Positions 1 to 8,374 are shown, numbered from the stretch's first letter. The stretch is 64,000 nt of DNA from Aridibaculum aurantiacum (GCF_017355875.1 NZ_JAFEWC010000001.1:1922001-1986000), one strand, 5' to 3'. Notes: a model not told the origin generated them from the letters alone. Translations and numbers: made by a program.

Positions 1-959
1 CTTTCATAGTATATCTTATGGAAGTCGGTGCCAATTCTTTGATAGGTTTCATCAAAGCCTTTGTACACCCAACTGTTCATTTGCTTCCAAAGATTAAGCA
101 CTTCTTCATCTCCTTGTTCCCACTTCAGCAGCATTTGTTTTGCTTCTTTCATTATGGGTGTATGGTTGCGTGCAAACTCTTTTAATTCCGCTTTTACTTC
201 AGCATGTTTCTCTTTATTGCCTTCTGCGGTGTATTTTTCCATTGCCTGTAAAAGGCCAGTAATTTTCTTTACTTCTTCTTCTTCAAATCCTTTTAACTGG
301 CGGCTAAGAAGATTGTCCATCACAACTTCTGCCTCTGCTTTAAGGTCTTGTTCAAACATCACATAGTAATCACCAACCAGGTGATCGCCTTTTTTACCGG
401 TAGATTCAGGAGTAGCGCCATTAGCATGTTTTTGCCATGCAATCATGCTTTTGCAGATATGGATGCCCCTGTCATTTACAATACAAGCTTTGAATACTTC
501 ATTACCATTTGCCTTCAGTATTTCAGCTGCACTCCAGCCTAAAAAGTTGTTGCGCAGGTGACCCAGGTGCAAAGGCTTGTTGGTGTTGGGCGATGAATAT
601 TCAACCATCACTTTTTTACCCGAAGGCGCAGCGTGACCAAAATTGGCATTTGCATATTCGGCTTGTAAAAAGTTGGTCCAGACATCGGTTGAAATAGAAA
701 GGTTGAGAAAACCTTTGATGACATTGAAATTGGTAAAGAACGAGCTATTGTTTTGTACCAGGTGACTTCCCAGTTCATTTCCCAGTGCTTCCGGGGCTTT
801 CTTTAACTGCTTTATAAACGAGAACAATACCAACGTATAGTCACCTTCAAATTCTGGTTTGGTTTCATTTACAGTAATGGCATCCTGCGAGATGGATAGG
901 CCATATAATTGATTTATAGCTTGTACGGCGGCTTCTTTTATCTGTGCTACAACACTCAT
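1..959 (-). CDS. argS: Arginyl-tRNA synthetase, N-terminal part (runs off the window)
   Basis: Charges tRNA-Arg with arginine in the cytoplasm. On the reverse strand an open frame runs from an ATG at 957-959 to the window edge without a stop, about 319 codons. The first ~110 residues resemble the Arg-tRNA synthetase N-terminal additional domain. They are followed by SSPNTNKPLHLGHLRN, which contains the class I HIGH-type signature (HLGH) in the form typical of ArgRS. The anticodon-binding C-terminus lies outside the window, so completeness cannot be judged. It is divergent from the GtrA-like gene. Forward-strand frames here are antisense shadows. Confidence 0.93.
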   Translation of the reverse strand, partial: MSVVAQIKEAAVQAINQLYGLSISQDAITVNETKPEFEGDYTLVLFSFIKQLKKAPEALGNELGSHLVQNNSSFFTNFNVIKGFLNLSISTDVWTNFLQAEYANANFGHAAPSGKKVMVEYSSPNTNKPLHLGHLRNNFLGWSAAEILKANGNEVFKACIVNDRGIHICKSMIAWQKHANGATPESTGKKGDHLVGDYYVMFEQDLKAEAEVVMDNLLSRQLKGFEEEEVKKITGLLQAMEKYTAEGNKEKHAEVKAELKEFARNHTPIMKEAKQMLLKWEQGDEEVLNLWKQMNSWVYKGFDETYQRIGTDFHKIYYE

Positions 960-978
960 TCTTTAACGATTTGGGGCT

Positions 979-986
979 CAAAAGTA
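979..986 (-). promoter_or_regulatory. Candidate Bacteroidota -7 box upstream of argS
   Basis: On the reverse strand the sequence TACTTTTG matches the Bacteroidota -7 consensus TAnnTTTG and sits 20 bases upstream of the argS ATG. A TTG element at the expected -33 distance is not clear, so this is a partial match only. Confidence 0.3.
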
Positions 987-1034
987 CAATTTACAACCTT
1001 ATCTTCGCAGGCCTTATCAGTTACCCCTAATCCT

Positions 1035-1541
1035 ATGCGAGGATTGCTATTGAATGTTATAGACTTTTTTTATCCGCCGTTTCGCAGCATCATGCCGCTG
1101 CAAACGTTCCGGTATGCCGCATGCGGAAGTTTCAATACAGTGCTTGATATTACCCTGTATGTTATCTCTATCAACTTTTGGTTTACCGAGCCTGTAGTTC
1201 ATCTAGGCCCCATAGCTTTGAAACCGCATATTGCCGCATTCCTGGCTGCATTTTGTGTTTCATTCCCTGTAGGATTTTATTTTAGTCGTTACCTTGTTTT
1301 TACTGAAAGTAATCTTCGTGGGCGCATACAGCTTGTACGGTATTTTGTACTGGTGCTTGCATGTATAGGGCTCAACTATATCTTCATTAAATTCTTTGTT
1401 GAGCAAATGCAGTTATTACCTGTACTAGCGAAAATCTTGACAACAGTGATAGTGGTTACATTTAGTTATCTCAGCCAAAAGCATTTTACTTTCAAGGTGA
1501 AGACGATAAAGCTACATCACCTGGAGAAGCCGGATCTCTAA
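1035..1541 (+). CDS. GtrA-like small membrane protein
   Basis: A protein of about 168 residues with four predicted hydrophobic segments. It carries the GtrA-type pattern: RYAACGSFNTVLDITLYV near residue 23, a middle helix ending in FPVGFYFSRYLVF, and a final helix followed by SQKHFTF. GtrA-family proteins are thought to help move undecaprenyl-linked sugars across the inner membrane or otherwise serve cell-surface glycan synthesis. The frame extends upstream to 909, but the ATG at 1035 removes a stretch overlapping argS and starts just before the family-like part. It ends before a bidirectional terminator shared with the thioredoxin gene. No glycosyltransferase partner is adjacent. Confidence 0.75.
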   Translation: MRGLLLNVIDFFYPPFRSIMPLQTFRYAACGSFNTVLDITLYVISINFWFTEPVVHLGPIALKPHIAAFLAAFCVSFPVGFYFSRYLVFTESNLRGRIQLVRYFVLVLACIGLNYIFIKFFVEQMQLLPVLAKILTTVIVVTFSYLSQKHFTFKVKTIKLHHLEKPDL

Positions 1542-1563
1542 CTAGTTTGAAATGTATATAAAC

Positions 1564-1594
1564 AAAAAAAGCAGGCGTTATGCCTGCTTTTTTT
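1564..1594. terminator. Bidirectional intrinsic terminator
   Basis: Perfect GCAGGC/GCCTGC stem with a short loop, flanked by an A-run on one side and a T-run on the other. It lies between the convergent GtrA-like and thioredoxin genes and can serve both. Confidence 0.85.
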
Positions 1595-1610
1595 ATGCGA
1601 TGCACTTAGC

Positions 1611-1928
1611 TTATAAGTGCGACTGTATCTTTTTATCCAGTACAGATTTTGGTACTGCACCAATTTGCTTGTCTACTACTTGTCCACCTTTGATGAACAG
1701 GATGGCAGGAATAGAAGTGATACCATAGTTCACGCTCAGTGTCGGGTTTTGGTCCACGTTCACTTTTCCTATGTTCACCTTACCATCGTATTCCTTAGCC
1801 AATTCTTCTACTACCGGACCTATAGCGCGGCAAGGACCACACCATTCAGCCCAAAAATCTATAACTGTAAGCTTATCGCTATCCAGAACAGTAGATTGAA
1901 AATTGGCATCGGTAAATTCTAAAGCCAT
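1611..1928 (-). CDS. trxA: Thioredoxin
   Basis: Cytoplasmic thiol-disulfide reductase of 105 residues, the usual thioredoxin length. The active site WCGPC is at residues 29-33, preceded by the typical VIDFWAEW strand. The cis-proline segment GITSIPAILFIKGG is also present, and there is no signal peptide, so it is the cytoplasmic form. It is a single-gene unit: a terminator follows it, and a candidate -7 box lies about 66 bases upstream of the ATG. The open frame on the opposite strand is an antisense shadow. Confidence 0.97.
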   Translation of the reverse strand: MALEFTDANFQSTVLDSDKLTVIDFWAEWCGPCRAIGPVVEELAKEYDGKVNIGKVNVDQNPTLSVNYGITSIPAILFIKGGQVVDKQIGAVPKSVLDKKIQSHL

Positions 1929-1993
1929 GTTGTATAAATTTAATTGTTTTGAATTTTCTGACCGGTTGGCTACCGGATCTGTTTAAAGAGGAA

Positions 1994-2001
1994 CAAATTT
2001 A
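1994..2001 (-). promoter_or_regulatory. Candidate Bacteroidota -7 box upstream of trxA
   Basis: TAAATTTG on the reverse strand fits TAnnTTTG exactly and would give a leader of about 60 bases before the trxA ATG. The -33 TTG element is not evident. Confidence 0.4.
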
Positions 2002-2094
2002 CAGCCATTCGTAGGAATATGCAGTATTGACTTGTTAACCACCTGTTGATTTCGCTAAACATGTTACCTGTGACAAAAAGACACTGACCCAAGG

Positions 2095-2559
2095 TTACGA
2101 TAACAGGTTCTGCCTTGCCAGGAACTCCAGCTTCTTATTTGCATCTAAGAGTTTGTTAGTAAGCTCGATATTATCTTTCCTCAGTCGATATACCTCGTAA
2201 GCTTTCTCTACAAAGTTCTTTACATCTTCCTCGTTCCATGGTTTTGTTAAATATTTATAAACCTGCCCACGATTGATGGCATCAATAACCGCATTAATAT
2301 CAGTATAACCTGTAATTAAAATTCGTATCGGATCTGGATGACTATCTTTTATTGACTCGAAAAATTCAATACCGGTCATTCTAGGCATTCGCTGGTCACT
2401 CAGTATTACCTGTATGTTTTCCTGTTCCAATACTTTTTGTCCTTGTTCCGCAGAGTCAGCAGTATAAACATTAAATATTCTTCTAAACGATGCTTTGAAC
2501 GATACCAGGTTATGGTCTTCGTCATCGATGTATAGAACGCTTATTTTGTCGGTATTCAT
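2095..2559 (-). CDS. Single-domain response regulator (receiver plus short coiled tail)
   Basis: A 154-residue protein made of one receiver domain and a short helical tail. The acidic pocket DDE is at residues 12-14, the predicted phospho-acceptor is Asp55 in SDQRMP, and the switch residues are Thr83 and Lys106 (TKPW). The tail (about 125-154) is Leu/Lys/Asn-rich and may be a coiled coil. There is no DNA-binding or enzyme output domain, so it probably signals by protein contact. Its receiver is clearly paralogous to the one in the hybrid kinase starting at 6361 (shared KASFRR, SDQRMP/ADQRMP and TGYTD motifs). It is transcribed away from the GNAT-fold gene at 2720 and is likely part of the same signalling island. 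Confidence 0.88.
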   Translation of the reverse strand: MNTDKISVLYIDDEDHNLVSFKASFRRIFNVYTADSAEQGQKVLEQENIQVILSDQRMPRMTGIEFFESIKDSHPDPIRILITGYTDINAVIDAINRGQVYKYLTKPWNEEDVKNFVEKAYEVYRLRKDNIELTNKLLDANKKLEFLARQNLLS

Positions 2560-2719
2560 AATTTATGAGGATGGATTTAAGATGAAATTTTGCTTAAAGA
2601 GCAAACGAAATTAGGGTTTAAAAGTCTATGACGATTCTAGCATAACAGATGTTTAAAATATCTATTCTATTGCTGGTGTTCAATATTGGGATTTTTAGCT
2701 AAAATTTGCAGCACCCCCC

Positions 2720-3478
2720 ATGATTACAGAAATACGTATACGAGCTTTTAGAGCTGTTGATGATCCCGAGACATGCCTGAAATTTATTGCAGGACACCGC
2801 CATGTACTTTCTATCTATGGTATAGAAAATATTACCACCAACACCGATGACTGGATGTACAATCCAAGCATTTTTTGCATAGTAGTAGAAAGCCTTGATG
2901 GCGAAAAACTCTATGGCGGTGCACGTGTGCAGGCAGCTGATGGTATTCATCCGCTTCCTATAGAAGAGGCTACTGGTAAAATGGATCCGCGTATCCACGA
3001 CCTGGTAAAGCATTATTCACAATTTGGTGCGGCCGAATTATCCGGTCTTTGGAACTCAAAGGAAGTAGCCGGTTTTGGTATAGGAAGTTTATTTCCTTCT
3101 AGGGTGGCAGTGGCCATATGCGACCAGATAGGTATTGATGTCATCTTCACCCTTTGTTCGCCGGCCACTGTTCGATTTAAAGATTGGATAGGAGGTACCG
3201 TGATCAAAGAAATAGGTAACGAAGGAACATTTTACTACCCGAAGATCGACCTGTTAGCAACAGCTTTGTATAATCTTGACACCGTACGTTTACCAACAGC
3301 GCATGCCAGGGAGCGAGAAAAGATATTTGCACTGAGAAAGGACCCGGAGTGCGTAGAGCAGGAGCGATCACCTTTTAAGAACCAGATGATCAATGTTCAT
3401 TATGCTTTGCGTATTGCTTCAGCCAATCCAACAGAGTTTAAGATGAAGCAGGAAGTAAAGGAAACCCAATCCATTTAA
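2720..3478 (+). CDS. GNAT-fold acyltransferase-like protein with faint LuxI-type features
   Basis: A 252-residue soluble protein that I cannot assign firmly. Its layout recalls the autoinducer-synthase/GNAT fold. There is an early Trp45, then a strand ending GGARVQ, in which Arg69 lines up with the conserved Arg of LuxI proteins. After an acidic stretch comes AAELSGLW (Glu106 to Trp111), resembling the ELSRFAV segment, but with Gly in place of the usual Arg. The last ~60 residues are charged and have no recognisable motif. It is first of four co-directional genes (12-base gap to the next) with a methyltransferase and two histidine kinases, suggesting signal synthesis or modification. It could equally be an ordinary N-acyltransferase; the LuxI relation is inference. 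Confidence 0.5.
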   Translation: MITEIRIRAFRAVDDPETCLKFIAGHRHVLSIYGIENITTNTDDWMYNPSIFCIVVESLDGEKLYGGARVQAADGIHPLPIEEATGKMDPRIHDLVKHYSQFGAAELSGLWNSKEVAGFGIGSLFPSRVAVAICDQIGIDVIFTLCSPATVRFKDWIGGTVIKEIGNEGTFYYPKIDLLATALYNLDTVRLPTAHAREREKIFALRKDPECVEQERSPFKNQMINVHYALRIASANPTEFKMKQEVKETQSI

Positions 3479-3490
3479 ATAACATATTCT

Positions 3491-4129
3491 ATGAAAAAAG
3501 TAACACTGGCTATTGTGAGCAATGTGCTTATGATAGTGCTGCCGCTACTGGCTGTTCCTTCACTGATGTTGCATTATAAGATCCTTGTGCTTATTGTTAT
3601 CAGCGTTGCTATGTGGCTAACCATGCCTGCAGTAACAGCAGAAGAAACCAGTGAGAAGAAGGATAGCGACAAGTTTTCGGTGCTGCTGATATTGATCATG
3701 TCTGTAATAAGTGTGATGGCGCCTGTGATAGATTGGGCTTATTTTATGCAAGATCAATCTTCCTTTACATGGGTTACTTCATTAGGAATTGTGATGATGC
3801 TTAGCGGAATGCTCTTCAGGGCGTGGGCTGTAAAAACATTGGGCGAATTTTTCACTGCTACGGTTCAGATTAAAAATGATCATCAACTGGTTACTGCTGG
3901 TCCTTATAGCATTGTACGTCATCCGAGTTATACCGGTGCTTTTCTTTCTATAGTTGGAAGTGCTGTTGTTTTACATAGTTGGATAGGCTTTGCTATAGCA
4001 TTTGCCTGTATGACCATAGCCTATTATGTGCGGATAAGAATTGAAGAAACAAAGCTGACTGCGCACTTTGGACAGGTATATCTACAGTACCAACATACTA
4101 CCAAGAGAATTATTCCGTTTATCTGGTAA
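3491..4129 (+). CDS. Isoprenylcysteine carboxyl methyltransferase (ICMT)-like membrane protein
   Basis: A 212-residue protein with about five hydrophobic helices. The C-terminal half has the ICMT/PEMT pattern: GEFFTATVQI, then AGPYSIVRHPSYTGAF (the SAM-binding RHP.Y motif), a helix pair, then RIEETKL and FGQVYLQYQHTTKRIIPF. Members use SAM to methylate carboxylates or small lipidic substrates inside the membrane. Bacterial members mostly lack known substrates. It sits 12 bases after the GNAT-fold gene and immediately before a sensor kinase, so a small membrane-permeant substrate is a reasonable guess, not shown by the sequence. Confidence 0.8.
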   Translation: MKKVTLAIVSNVLMIVLPLLAVPSLMLHYKILVLIVISVAMWLTMPAVTAEETSEKKDSDKFSVLLILIMSVISVMAPVIDWAYFMQDQSSFTWVTSLGIVMMLSGMLFRAWAVKTLGEFFTATVQIKNDHQLVTAGPYSIVRHPSYTGAFLSIVGSAVVLHSWIGFAIAFACMTIAYYVRIRIEETKLTAHFGQVYLQYQHTTKRIIPFIW

Positions 4130-4142
4130 TACAATTGTGAGA

Positions 4143-6350
4143 ATGAGGTTTTTATCAGGTAGCAGGCATTGGCCCCGCTTCATCTTTAGCGGATGGATGT
4201 GGGTGATATGCTTTTGCTTGTTGAATTATGCCTCGTTTGCCAATCCTTCAATTGTCAAAGTCACTTCCAGCGATAATGCAGTTTCTATAGCACCTTACCT
4301 GCAGCAATACATCGATCCTAAAGACAAAGTATCTACTCTTGAATCGGTTTTATCATCTGCAGAATTTACCCCATTTGTTGGCGAGATTCCGAACTATGGA
4401 TTGAACACTAAAAGTGTATGGCTGCGGTTTACGGTCAAAAATAATACCCCCCGGAGAACCCTTTACCTCGAGATACCTTACACCAACTTATCGCAGCTAA
4501 AGCTTTACCACCAGCAACAGGGGAATTTTGCGCTACTTGCACAGGATGGTAATACTTTACCCATACAGGAAAAAGTAGCAGCTACACCTAATTATGTATT
4601 AGATCTGCAACTGCCGCCAGGCGCGCAAAAGGAGTTTATCCTTCACGTGTATAGCAATCATCCTGTTATTCTGCCGGCCTTTGTAGGCAGTGATGTCTCT
4701 GTTCATAAATCAAACACGCTGCTGGCATTCATCGTTAGTTCCTATATGGGCATACTGCTCATAATGTTCGTTTACAACCTGTTCTTGTTTATGGTAACCA
4801 GGGACAAGAACTACTTCTACTACACGCTTTATATTTTCTTAGTGGCACTTGCCCAGTTAGCAATGAGCGGTTATGGTTACATGTATTTCTGGCCTGCTTT
4901 TACAGAATTCAATAAGTACTCGGTTATCTGGACATCTTCTTTGTCAGCGATTGCAGGCATCGTATTCTCCATGTTCTTTTTGCGAACAAAACATTACTCT
5001 CCAAGACTGCACAACATACTCCTGGCGCTTATCGGCATTTACATCATCGGCATGATTTCATGCTTGCTTGGCGGTACTACTTTGAGCTACATGATACTCA
5101 ACTACAACAGCTTGTTGGTTGCTATAGCATTGTTGTCTGCTTCAATTTATATAGCACGTCAAGGTTTTCGTTCAGCGTACTTCTATCTTATTGCCTGGTT
5201 GGCATTGTTACTTTCTTTCATCGTTCTCATTTTGCGCAACCTGAACGTGATGCCTTACAACACGTTTACTGCCTACGTTTTCTATATGGGCTCTGCCATA
5301 GAAGTTGCGCTTCTTTCCATTGCACTTGCTGACAGGATCAACACGCTGCGTAGAGAAAAAGAAGCCTCACAGGCTGAAGCACTAAATGCTTCAAGGGAAA
5401 ATGTAAAGCTGGTACGGGAGCAAAACATGATCCTTGAAAGAAAAGTGGCAGAAAGGACAGAGGAATTGCAGGAAACGAACGAGCAACTTTCTGAAGCATT
5501 TAAAGAACTGAAAGATGCGCAGATACAATTGGTGGAAGCAGAGAAAATGGCTTCGCTTGGTCAACTTACTGCAGGTATAGCCCATGAGATAAATAACCCT
5601 ATCAACTTCGTGAAATCGAACATCAAGCCACTGCAGCTCGATTTTGCTGATATGGTAGAAGTGATAGATGCGTATGAAAAACTGCATACGCTGGAAGATG
5701 AAAAGATTGCTTCGCAGCTGAAAAACATAATTAAACTGAAGCAGGAACTTGACATTGATTTTTTAAAATCGGAAATTGATAGCCTGCTCAATGGTATAAA
5801 AGACGGAGCAGAACGTACAGCCGAAATAGTGCGTGGGTTGAGAACTTTTAGCAGGTTAGATGAAAGCCAGATAAAGACAGTAAACATTCACGAAGGAATT
5901 GAGTCTACCCTTGTATTGTTGCGCAACAGCAGCCCTGATCATGTAAAAATTACTATGGATTTTAAAGCCGATGGCAATATTGAATGCTTCCCTGGTAAGT
6001 TGAACCAGGTATTCATGAACATCATCAGCAATGCGATACAGGCTATAAAGGGTAAAGCTAATAAGCAACCGGAGTTCATCAATATATCTACCACTGATGT
6101 AGGTGAAGACGCAATAGAAATAAGAATAAAAGATAGCGGCCCGGGCATGTCAGCCGAGGTAAAGCAGAAGATATTTGAGCCATTTTTTACTACAAAGGAT
6201 GTAGGCGAAGGAACTGGCTTAGGTTTAGCAATAGTTTTTAAGATCATCCAGGAGCATTCAGGCAAGATAGATGTAATGAGTGCAGAAGGAGAAGGGGCAG
6301 AATTCATTATCCAATTACATAGGATCATTCCTGAAAAACCAAGTATTTAA
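4143..6350 (+). CDS. 7TMR-DISM sensor histidine kinase
   Basis: A 735-residue membrane kinase. Order: signal peptide (ending around SFA-N), a periplasmic 7TMR-DISM extracellular beta domain (about residues 30-190), seven membrane helices (about 205-400), a long coiled coil, then the kinase core. His481 lies in GIAHEINNPINF. The N box is NQVFMNIISNAIQAI, the G1 box DSGPGM and the G2 box GTGLGLAIV. DISM kinases sense small molecules, often sugars or other ligands. The frame is open from 4068, overlapping the methyltransferase gene, but the ATG at 4143 puts a signal peptide at the N-terminus and is preferred. The receiver-kinase gene follows after 10 bases. Confidence 0.9.
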   Translation: MRFLSGSRHWPRFIFSGWMWVICFCLLNYASFANPSIVKVTSSDNAVSIAPYLQQYIDPKDKVSTLESVLSSAEFTPFVGEIPNYGLNTKSVWLRFTVKNNTPRRTLYLEIPYTNLSQLKLYHQQQGNFALLAQDGNTLPIQEKVAATPNYVLDLQLPPGAQKEFILHVYSNHPVILPAFVGSDVSVHKSNTLLAFIVSSYMGILLIMFVYNLFLFMVTRDKNYFYYTLYIFLVALAQLAMSGYGYMYFWPAFTEFNKYSVIWTSSLSAIAGIVFSMFFLRTKHYSPRLHNILLALIGIYIIGMISCLLGGTTLSYMILNYNSLLVAIALLSASIYIARQGFRSAYFYLIAWLALLLSFIVLILRNLNVMPYNTFTAYVFYMGSAIEVALLSIALADRINTLRREKEASQAEALNASRENVKLVREQNMILERKVAERTEELQETNEQLSEAFKELKDAQIQLVEAEKMASLGQLTAGIAHEINNPINFVKSNIKPLQLDFADMVEVIDAYEKLHTLEDEKIASQLKNIIKLKQELDIDFLKSEIDSLLNGIKDGAERTAEIVRGLRTFSRLDESQIKTVNIHEGIESTLVLLRNSSPDHVKITMDFKADGNIECFPGKLNQVFMNIISNAIQAIKGKANKQPEFINISTTDVGEDAIEIRIKDSGPGMSAEVKQKIFEPFFTTKDVGEGTGLGLAIVFKIIQEHSGKIDVMSAEGEGAEFIIQLHRIIPEKPSI

Positions 6351-6360
6351 ATCCAGTACA

Positions 6361-7500
6361 ATGAGTACAATCCAACCAGCAAATAAAATCCGGGTACTTT
6401 ATGTAGATGATGAGCCCAATAATCTTCTTGCATTCAAAGCCTCGTTTAGAAGAAAGTTTGAAATTTTCACTGCTCATTCTGCTGCTGAAGGTATTTCTGT
6501 ACTCAACTCCGAAATGGTTCATGTAGTTATTGCTGATCAACGGATGCCTCAGTCTACTGGTGTTGAATTTTTTGATATTGTGCGTGTTTCACATCCTGAA
6601 CCTGTAAGGATGTTGCTTACAGGTTATACAGATGTAGAAGCCATTGTTGATGCAATTAATAAAGGACAAATCTTTCGTTACATCAAAAAGCCATGGGATG
6701 AACTGGAACTGGAAACAGCCATCAACAACGCTTTTGAAGTTTATCATACACGTCTTCAACTCAAAGAGAAAGTACAAGAACTGGAAAGAACGAACGATGA
6801 GCTAAATCGTTTTGTTTATAGCACATCACATGATCTGCGTTCGCCGCTGGCTTCTGTTATGGGTGTTTTGAATTTGGCCAAAATGGAAAAGTCGGTGATA
6901 GATCCTAATGGCTACATGCAGATGATAGAAAGCTGTATCCAGAAAATGGATTTCTTCATCCTGAAAGTGATCGAGTACTATAAAAGCATTAGGGTAGAGG
7001 AAGTAAACCAGCCGGTAGATTTTAAAATGCTCATCAACGAAAGCATTGAACTGTGCAGGATGCAAAACCCGGCTATAACTTTCAAAGTAGAAGTAAACCA
7101 GCCACGACAGTTTTATGTAGATGTATTTAGGATGTCAGTGATACTGAATAACCTTATTTCGAATGCGGTTAAATACCAGAAGCCGGATGAGCTAAATCCA
7201 ATTGTAAAACTGGTGGTAGATGTAACCGACGAAAAGGCGGTTATCAGTATAGAAGATAATGGTGTTGGTATTTTAGAAGATCATGTCAACAATATCTTCA
7301 AGATGTTCTTTAGAAGCAATTTCACTGTTAATGGATTAGGGATTGGTCTGTATATAGTGAAAGAAGCTTTGAACCGAATAGGCGGCGAAATTTCTGTTAA
7401 GTCAAAACAAGGTGACGGAACCAAGTTCGAAGTTTCTATTCCGAATAAATTGCCTGTTACTTCCAATAAACCTAGCCAGCTGGTAGCGGAAGAAATATAA
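6361..7500 (+). CDS. Receiver-histidine kinase hybrid (REC-HisKA-HATPase)
   Basis: A 379-residue cytoplasmic protein: receiver (residues 10-125, phospho-acceptor Asp59 in ADQRMP, Lys110), a coiled linker, HisKA with His157 in SHDLRSP, then HATPase with NNLISNAVKY, IEDNGVGI and GLGIGLYIVKEA. The order receiver-then-kinase suggests that phosphorylation by the upstream 7TM kinase adjusts its own kinase activity. It has no DNA-binding domain, so an output must lie elsewhere; the stand-alone receiver at 2095-2559 is one possible target. The ATG at 6361, 10 bases after the upstream stop, is preferred over an in-frame upstream start at 6280 that overlaps the previous gene. Confidence 0.9.
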   Translation: MSTIQPANKIRVLYVDDEPNNLLAFKASFRRKFEIFTAHSAAEGISVLNSEMVHVVIADQRMPQSTGVEFFDIVRVSHPEPVRMLLTGYTDVEAIVDAINKGQIFRYIKKPWDELELETAINNAFEVYHTRLQLKEKVQELERTNDELNRFVYSTSHDLRSPLASVMGVLNLAKMEKSVIDPNGYMQMIESCIQKMDFFILKVIEYYKSIRVEEVNQPVDFKMLINESIELCRMQNPAITFKVEVNQPRQFYVDVFRMSVILNNLISNAVKYQKPDELNPIVKLVVDVTDEKAVISIEDNGVGILEDHVNNIFKMFFRSNFTVNGLGIGLYIVKEALNRIGGEISVKSKQGDGTKFEVSIPNKLPVTSNKPSQLVAEEI

Positions 7501-7505
7501 CTAGC

Positions 7506-8237
7506 TTACTTCTTGTTCCGGCTCCACACTTCAAATATTGGTTCACCTCGTGAGCTCAAACCACTGTGGTGCCAGTCGCTGCCTAGCAGGTGACCATCAA
7601 ATTGAAGAGAGGAGCCTACGCGGCTATTGTTTCTTGAAAAGAAATTGATGTGCTCTGTATACTTTCCATCTTTAAAAGTGTATGTGCCGCCGCCTGTGCC
7701 GAAGAATTCCTTGGTAGCTGGATTGATTGCTGCCCACTGAAACCTTGTACCGCTTAAGATCTTGATGGTTTTTCTTGGGCCTGTTTGGTGAATAGTTTGC
7801 AGCGAATCTCCCTGTTTACGAGCAGTAATATGTCATAGCCCAGCCAGGTGTTCTTCACCTTTATCTATCTTTTCAAAAACCATTTGTTGTTGATCAATAT
7901 CCAGGGTTAGCTTATCATCTTTCACTGTCACCAGGAACTTCAGCGTGTCTCCAATGTTCTCTTTTTTCTGCGTATCAAATTCTACCGCTATAGCCAGTTG
8001 GTTAGTGGTTACAGTATAGGGACCTCCTTTGGCGTAGTTGAAATTTTTGGGATCAGAACTATAAGCTGTATGCGTAAAATAGCCATCCACAAAAAGCAAT
8101 ACATGATGGTTGCCTCCTTCTTTATATTCTCAACTTCCATTTAGATTGTCTTCTGCGTGTAGATTTCCAGCAATTGAAAAAATAGCCTTGAAAAGCAGGA
8201 AGATGATTAGATGCCCTTGTTTTTGTAATGAATGCAT
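7506..8237 (-). pseudogene. Secreted lipocalin-like family protein interrupted by two in-frame TGA codons
   Basis: Reading the reverse strand from ATG 8235-8237 to TAA 7506-7508 gives 243 codons in one unbroken frame except for two TGA codons. The first follows LNGS and precedes EYKEGG. The second follows EEHLAGL and precedes HITARKQGD. In both places a Trp is what this kind of Chitinophagaceae secreted protein would be expected to have (GSW-EYKEGG, GLW-HITARK), so each looks like a TGG to TGA change. Ordinary TGG Trp codons occur elsewhere in the same frame (FQWAA, SDWHH, VWSR). A hydrophobic signal-like segment (GHLIIFLLFKAIFSIAG) is at the N-terminus. The rest of the frame is intact, so decay is recent, or TGA is read through. 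Function unknown. Confidence 0.75.
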
Positions 8238-8374
8238 ACGTACGAGTTTTAGAAGATTATACGCCGGCGGGGCTGAAGGTTAATATTACAGCAAAAGAAG
8301 AATTTGAAATATGCTGTTCCGGTACTTGCAACTGCCCTTCTTATATATTAAATTAGTGATATAAAACATTCCAT

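Noticed and set aside
61-697. Three forward-strand frames of 62-101 codons
   Set aside because: They lie antisense within the clear argS coding frame and show no protein-like pattern.
1617-1922. 101-codon forward frame opposite thioredoxin
   Set aside because: Antisense to trxA; composition is that of a shadow frame.
4068-4142. Upstream start for the 7TM kinase
   Set aside because: It would overlap the methyltransferase gene and bury the signal peptide behind 25 residues.
7833-8099. 88-codon reverse frame as a stand-alone small gene
   Set aside because: It is the middle part of the 243-codon frame interrupted by TGA codons; the same protein pattern continues on both sides in the same frame.
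7506-8237. Selenoprotein explanation for the two TGA codons
   Set aside because: Both positions look like Trp, not Cys/Sec, and no SECIS-like hairpin was seen just downstream of either codon.
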